A stretch of DNA of 64,000 nt from Streptomyces sp. A1136. GTDB lineage: Bacteria > Actinomycetota > Actinomycetes > Streptomycetales > Streptomycetaceae. Under the pieces are notes generated by a model, which was not told the origin of the DNA, made no database searches, and was given only the letters and a program-made list of their open reading frames with translations. Location of the stretch: NCBI RefSeq assembly GCF_004795055.1, contig NZ_SSBJ01000022.1, positions 1 to 64,000 of the forward strand. Direction: 5' to 3'. Positions 61,151-64,000 of the stretch are shown here, piece by piece. The position numbers and the translations under genes are program-made. Each line of letters starts with the position of its first letter. Position 1 is the first letter of the stretch.

Positions 61151-61552
61151 TCACTGTCCCTGTTCGTCCCGGCGGCGCTGCCACCGTTCCTCGATGCGGT
61201 TCATCATCGACCGATGCTGCCGGCTCTGCCCGCGGGCCGAACCACCTGCACTGCCGGAGACGGGCTGCTCGCCAGGCTTGGGTGCTCTGCGCCAACCGGT
61301 GACGACGAGGACCGTGCAGGCCAGCATGACGAGAAATCCCACCACGCTGATCCAGAGCACGCTCTGCCAGATCACACCGGTCATGAGGAGCGCGATACCC
61401 ACCACAATGCCTGCGACTGCCTGGTAGACCCGTCGCCGGGTGTACGTACGCAGTCCGCTTCCCTCAAGCGCTGTCGCGAACTTGGGATCTTCGGCGTACA
61501 GCGCTCGCTCCATCTGCTCGAGCATTCGCTGCTCGTGCTCCGAGAGCGGCAC
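61151..61552 (-). CDS. DUF3040 membrane protein
   Basis: A 133-residue protein typical of Streptomyces. It starts PLSEHEQRMLEQMERALYAE, followed by DPKFATAL, two adjacent transmembrane helices (AVAGIVVGIALLMTGVIW and VLWISVVGFLVMLACTVLVV) and a basic C-terminal tail. GATGAGGAGG lies upstream of the GTG, which fixes the start; five in-frame residues before it are ignored. Function is unknown. The cytoplasmic amphipathic N-terminus suggests protein contacts. Confidence 0.88.
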   Translation of the reverse strand: MPLSEHEQRMLEQMERALYAEDPKFATALEGSGLRTYTRRRVYQAVAGIVVGIALLMTGVIWQSVLWISVVGFLVMLACTVLVVTGWRRAPKPGEQPVSGSAGGSARGQSRQHRSMMNRIEERWQRRRDEQGQ

Positions 61553-61859
61553 GGGAGTCCTCCTCATCCGTCGGTCGCGGGGGGAGCGACCAGGGGTCCC
61601 TTTCAGGATAGGCGGGGAATCGCCCCCGTGACACCCGCCCTCTACGCCAGGTTCGAAAAAGCACCGCCTGGAAAAGCACCACCGGAATGGCGTCGCCTCG
61701 AAGGAGCGCAGCGCCAGACCGCACCGCGGCGGGCGTGGTCATTGAGGCGCTTATTCCCCGATGACCGGCCCGCCATGCCGACCGGTGCACTCGATCATAC
61801 GGTGACGGCGGCACGTTCGGAGGGTGTCCGGCGAACCCCGCGCACGGGAGCTTCGCAGA
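61553..61859. promoter_or_regulatory. Intergenic region with promoter of the DUF3040 gene
   Basis: In this 307-bp gap I find only a -10-like TATGAT on the minus strand at 61799-61794, with no convincing -35, and no gene or hairpin. It separates the methyltransferase stop from the DUF3040 start. Confidence 0.4.
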
Positions 61860-62618
61860 TCAGGCGGGCTTCTCGCCCAGGACGTGCAACTGCGTGGCCA
61901 CCGCGTGGAAGGCGGGCAGCTCCGCGGCGGCCTCCTCCAGGCGCAGCAGCGCCTCCACCGCCCCCGGTTCGGTGTCCACGAGCACCCCGGGCACCAGGTC
62001 GGCGAAGATCCGGACGCCGTGCACCGAGCCGACGTCGAGTCCGGCTCCACCGACGACCTCGGCCAGCTGCTCGGCGGTGAAGCGGCGCGGCACGGGGTCG
62101 CCCGCGCCCCAGCGGCCCGCCGGGTCGGTCAGGGCCGTACGGGCCTCGGTGAAGTGCCCGGCCAGCGCGCGCGCCAGCACGGCTCCGCCGAGGCCGGCGG
62201 CGAGGAGGCTGAGCACGCCGCCGGGACGCAGGGCGGCGACCGCGTTGGCCACGCCCTCGGCCGGGTCGTCCACGTACTCCAGCACGCCGTGGCAGAGCAC
62301 GACGTCGTACGCGTCGCGCTCGACCACGTCGAGCAGGCCCTGGGCATCACCCTGGACACCGCGCACCAGGTCGGCGACGCCGGCCTCGGCGACCCGGCGC
62401 TCCAGCCCGAACAGCGCGTTCGGGCTGGGGTCGACCACGGTGACGCGGTGGCCCAGGCGGGCCACCGGTACGGCGAACTTGCCGGTGCCGCCGCCGGTGT
62501 CCAGTACGTCCAGCACGTCCCGGCCGGTCGCCTTCACCCGGCGGTCGAGGACCTCCTTGAGGACCTCCCACACCACGGCGGTGCGGAGCGAGGCGCGGGG
62601 GCGGGAAGTGTCCGACAC
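61860..62618 (-). CDS. Class I SAM-dependent methyltransferase
   Basis: A 252-residue Rossmann-fold methyltransferase. Motif I is VLDVLDTGGGTGKFAVPVA near residue 40, the acidic strand end VTVVDPSPNALFGLERR follows, and motif post-II LCHGVLEYVDDPAEGVAN is near residue 115. The GTG at SDTSRPRASL follows GAGGAG with a 9-nt gap; the much longer upstream frame is spurious. It resembles UbiE/COQ5-type enzymes. The substrate is not predictable. It is probably followed by the DUF3040 gene as a separate unit. Confidence 0.9.
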   Translation of the reverse strand: MSDTSRPRASLRTAVVWEVLKEVLDRRVKATGRDVLDVLDTGGGTGKFAVPVARLGHRVTVVDPSPNALFGLERRVAEAGVADLVRGVQGDAQGLLDVVERDAYDVVLCHGVLEYVDDPAEGVANAVAALRPGGVLSLLAAGLGGAVLARALAGHFTEARTALTDPAGRWGAGDPVPRRFTAEQLAEVVGGAGLDVGSVHGVRIFADLVPGVLVDTEPGAVEALLRLEEAAAELPAFHAVATQLHVLGEKPA

Positions 62619-62716
62619 GACTGATGACTCCTCGGCGTAGGGGGCACCTCCCGGCGGTAGCCGGGGGAGGGCGAGCGGTGCAGGCCCCACCCTATTGCCT
62701 CCCGCAGCCGGGCAGG

Positions 62717-63211
62717 TCACCCCGCCTGTGGACGCTCCGACCGGGGTTGCGGCAGGCCCTGCCGGCCGTCCGGAGCGGTCGGCCGCAGCGCCAGCGTCCG
62801 CTCGACCAGGCGCAGGAACATGCCCACCTCGCGGACCAGGTCGTCGGCGTCCCGGCCGGTCGCCGCGTCCGGTATGCCCGCCTCGGCCCTGGCCCGACGC
62901 GCGGCCCCCGAGGCGAACAGCGCACTCCACTCCGTCAGCTCCGGCGCTATCTCCGGCAGTACCTCCCACGCGCTGCGGATGCGTGGCCGCCGCCGAGGGT
63001 TCACCGGCTCGGGCCTCCCGCGGGCGGCGAGCACCGCCGCGGCCGCGCGCAGGGCGGCGAGGTGGGCGGTGGCGTACCGCTCGTTGGGCCGGGGCAGACG
63101 GACAGCCTCGGCCAGGCCGTCGTGGGCCTTGGCGAGCAGGTCGAGGGCGGCCGGTGGGGCCGCCGACTTCCTCGGGACGGGGTGGACAGGGGACGGGGAC
63201 GGTGTGGCCAT
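62717..63211 (-). CDS. SAV_6107-family HEPN-domain protein
   Basis: A 164-residue all-helical protein I assign to the SAV_6107-type HEPN family. ALDLLAKAHDGLAEAVRLP, then ERYATAHLAALRAAAAVLAA and the C-terminal LVREVGMFLRLVERTL form the helix bundle. The RxxxxH RNase motif of active HEPN toxins is not obvious, so it may be non-catalytic. AGGAGG lies 6 nt before the ATG. A partner antitoxin or nucleotidyltransferase gene is not adjacent. Confidence 0.78.
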   Translation of the reverse strand: MATPSPSPVHPVPRKSAAPPAALDLLAKAHDGLAEAVRLPRPNERYATAHLAALRAAAAVLAARGRPEPVNPRRRPRIRSAWEVLPEIAPELTEWSALFASGAARRARAEAGIPDAATGRDADDLVREVGMFLRLVERTLALRPTAPDGRQGLPQPRSERPQAG

Positions 63212-63387
63212 GACGAACCTCCTGTCGATGCGTACTGCTGCGAACCGCGGATGGCGCCGGGCAACCGCCCGGCTACCTGGTTCCCATCGTGACGTGCCCC
63301 ACTGACAATCGCGCTGACCTGCGCGTTTGTTCACCGGTCGGTCCTTTCGGTCCCCTCGGGAGGCGAACGACAACTAAGCCTGGTAGT

Positions 63388-63413
63388 TTTTGAACTGACC
63401 GGTCAGTTCAAAA
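63388..63413. promoter_or_regulatory. Perfect 26-bp palindrome (TetR-like operator)
   Basis: TTTTGAACTGACC is followed directly by its exact reverse complement GGTCAGTTCAAAA. It lies 13 bp before the start codon of the ABC ATPase-like gene and may overlap its promoter. Size and symmetry suit a TetR-family regulator, whose gene may be downstream beyond the window. Confidence 0.8.
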
Positions 63414-63426
63414 GAAGGGGGACGGC

Positions 63427-64000
63427 GTGGAAAGCCCACAAGGCGCGGCCGTCAGGGCCGAGGGCTTCGGACTCAAGGGCCCGCGCGGCTGGGTGTTCCG
63501 CGGGGTGGCGATCGACGCGGAGCCCGGCTCGCTCATCGCGATCGCGGGCCCCTCGGGCAGCGGTCGCACCTGCCTCCTGCTCGCCCTCACCGGTCGGATG
63601 AAGCCCTCCGAGGGGCATGCCGACATCGGCCGCCACCGACTGCCGAAGAAGATGGCCGCGGTCCGCCGGATCTCCGCTCTCGCCCATGTACCCGGAGTCA
63701 ACGACCTCGACCCCGCCCTCACCGTCGCCGAACAATTGCGGGAGGGCGTCCTGCTCCAGCGGCGCTACGAGGGCCCCGTACGAGCCCTGCTGCGCCCGCG
63801 CGGCGAGCGCCGGCTCTCCGCCTCCGCCCGGATCGAGGAGGCGCTCGCCGCCGCGGGGCTGGACCCGGACACCCTGCCCAAGGGCCCGCGCACCGCGGTG
63901 CGCGACCTCGAACGGTTGGAGTCCCTGCGGCTCTCGGTGGCCATCGCCCTCTTGGCCACCCCCCGGCTGCTGGCCCTCGACGACGTCGACCTCAAGCTCC
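63427..64000 (+). CDS. Degenerate ABC-type ATPase domain protein (3' end missing)
   Basis: The visible 191 codons encode an ABC ATPase-like protein running past the window end. It begins MESPQGAAVRAEGFGLKGPR. The Walker A is GPSGSGRTC at residues 41-49, with Arg in place of the essential Lys. The LSGGQ signature is replaced by LERLESLRLSVA, and Walker B is LLALDDVD, with Asp in place of the catalytic Glu. Classical ATP hydrolysis is therefore doubtful. AAGGGGGA precedes the GTG. The perfect palindrome upstream suggests tight control. Its neighbours downstream are unknown. Confidence 0.8.
   Translation, partial: MESPQGAAVRAEGFGLKGPRGWVFRGVAIDAEPGSLIAIAGPSGSGRTCLLLALTGRMKPSEGHADIGRHRLPKKMAAVRRISALAHVPGVNDLDPALTVAEQLREGVLLQRRYEGPVRALLRPRGERRLSASARIEEALAAAGLDPDTLPKGPRTAVRDLERLESLRLSVAIALLATPRLLALDDVDLKL

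Noticed and set aside
62619..62969. N-terminal extension of the methyltransferase by over 100 codons
   Set aside because: The extension is Gly/Arg/Pro-rich, overlaps the HEPN gene, and GAGGAG marks the internal GTG as the start.
62717..63211. HEPN toxin of a toxin-antitoxin or defence system
   Set aside because: No RxxxxH motif and no adjacent antitoxin or nucleotidyltransferase gene; the neighbours are housekeeping genes.

Overview
This is a high-GC actinobacterial chromosome segment, almost certainly from a Streptomyces. The support is the codon bias, many GTG/TTG starts, homologues of Streptomyces GlkA, the MacS/MacR pair and the fused trpEG, and a gene order that matches the conserved Streptomyces core as I remember it. 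There is no phage, insertion sequence, CRISPR array, rRNA or tRNA that I can see. This is housekeeping chromosome with some regulatory surprises, not an accessory island.

Layout. 0-5.4 kb: a secreted hypothetical protein, a small protein, a PfkB-family sugar kinase, a 1 kb repeat-rich non-coding gap, and a cysteine desulfurase fused to a TusA domain. 5.6-15.1 kb: the terminal respiratory chain, ctaC-ctaD-ctaF and then ctaE-qcrC-qcrA-qcrB, with an L,D-transpeptidase and an orphan receiver-like protein between the two blocks. 15-18 kb: trpD, then a SAM-IV riboswitch leader with a six-codon upstream ORF ahead of a SufS-like PLP enzyme. 18-24.9 kb: a stand-alone RAM-domain regulator, a rhomboid protease, a zinc ribbon protein, an NYN-domain protein, two tandem NlpC/P60 cell-wall hydrolases and a metalloprotease-like lipoprotein. 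24.9-34.4 kb: a PimB'-like mannosyltransferase, cholesterol oxidase, long-chain acyl-CoA ligase, metallophosphoesterase, SRPBCC protein, ArsA-like protein, DUF5304 and glucokinase. 34.4-42.4 kb: an EEP nuclease-like protein, an alpha/beta hydrolase divergent from PlsC, the MacS/MacR two-component system, phosphofructokinase and a D-2-hydroxyacid dehydrogenase. 42.5-46 kb: fused anthranilate synthase behind a Trp-codon attenuator, divergent from class II DAHP synthase. 46-51.3 kb: Bfd and bacterioferritin, a molybdopterin oxidoreductase, a His-rich DUF4396 protein next to a CsoR-type palindrome, endonuclease IV and a PASTA kinase. 52-57.9 kb: thiG, thiS and thiO under a TPP riboswitch, an FAD reductase, an Rv2175c-type DNA-binding protein, thiE and metF. 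58-64 kb: membrane and hypothetical proteins, a phytoene-desaturase-like protein, a methyltransferase, a HEPN protein, and a degenerate ABC ATPase cut by the window end behind a perfect 26-bp palindrome.

How the genes work together. QcrCAB and CtaCDEF form the bc1-aa3 supercomplex, in which the diheme QcrC replaces a soluble cytochrome c. TrpEG, TrpD and AroH feed tryptophan synthesis. ThiO, ThiS, ThiG and ThiE make the thiazole and join it to the pyrimidine. Glucokinase and phosphofructokinase begin glycolysis. Much of the order (ctaC, ctaF, qcrBAC, ctaE, trpD, NlpC/P60, pimB', fadD15, SRPBCC, ArsA-like, plsC, DAHP synthase, pknL, Rv2175c, metF-like) matches Mycobacterium tuberculosis Rv2200c-Rv2172c from memory, so the block is ancestral in Actinobacteria.

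Regulatory features seen directly are a SAM-IV riboswitch, a TPP riboswitch, a trp attenuator, an iron box, a CsoR-like site, a TetR-like palindrome, about ten strong hairpin terminators, and about a dozen genes whose TANNNT hexamer sits 6-8 nt before the start codon, which implies leaderless mRNAs. Three large non-coding islands (3.0-4.0, 35.2-36.0 and 51.3-52.1 kb) carry related or tandem GC-rich repeats.
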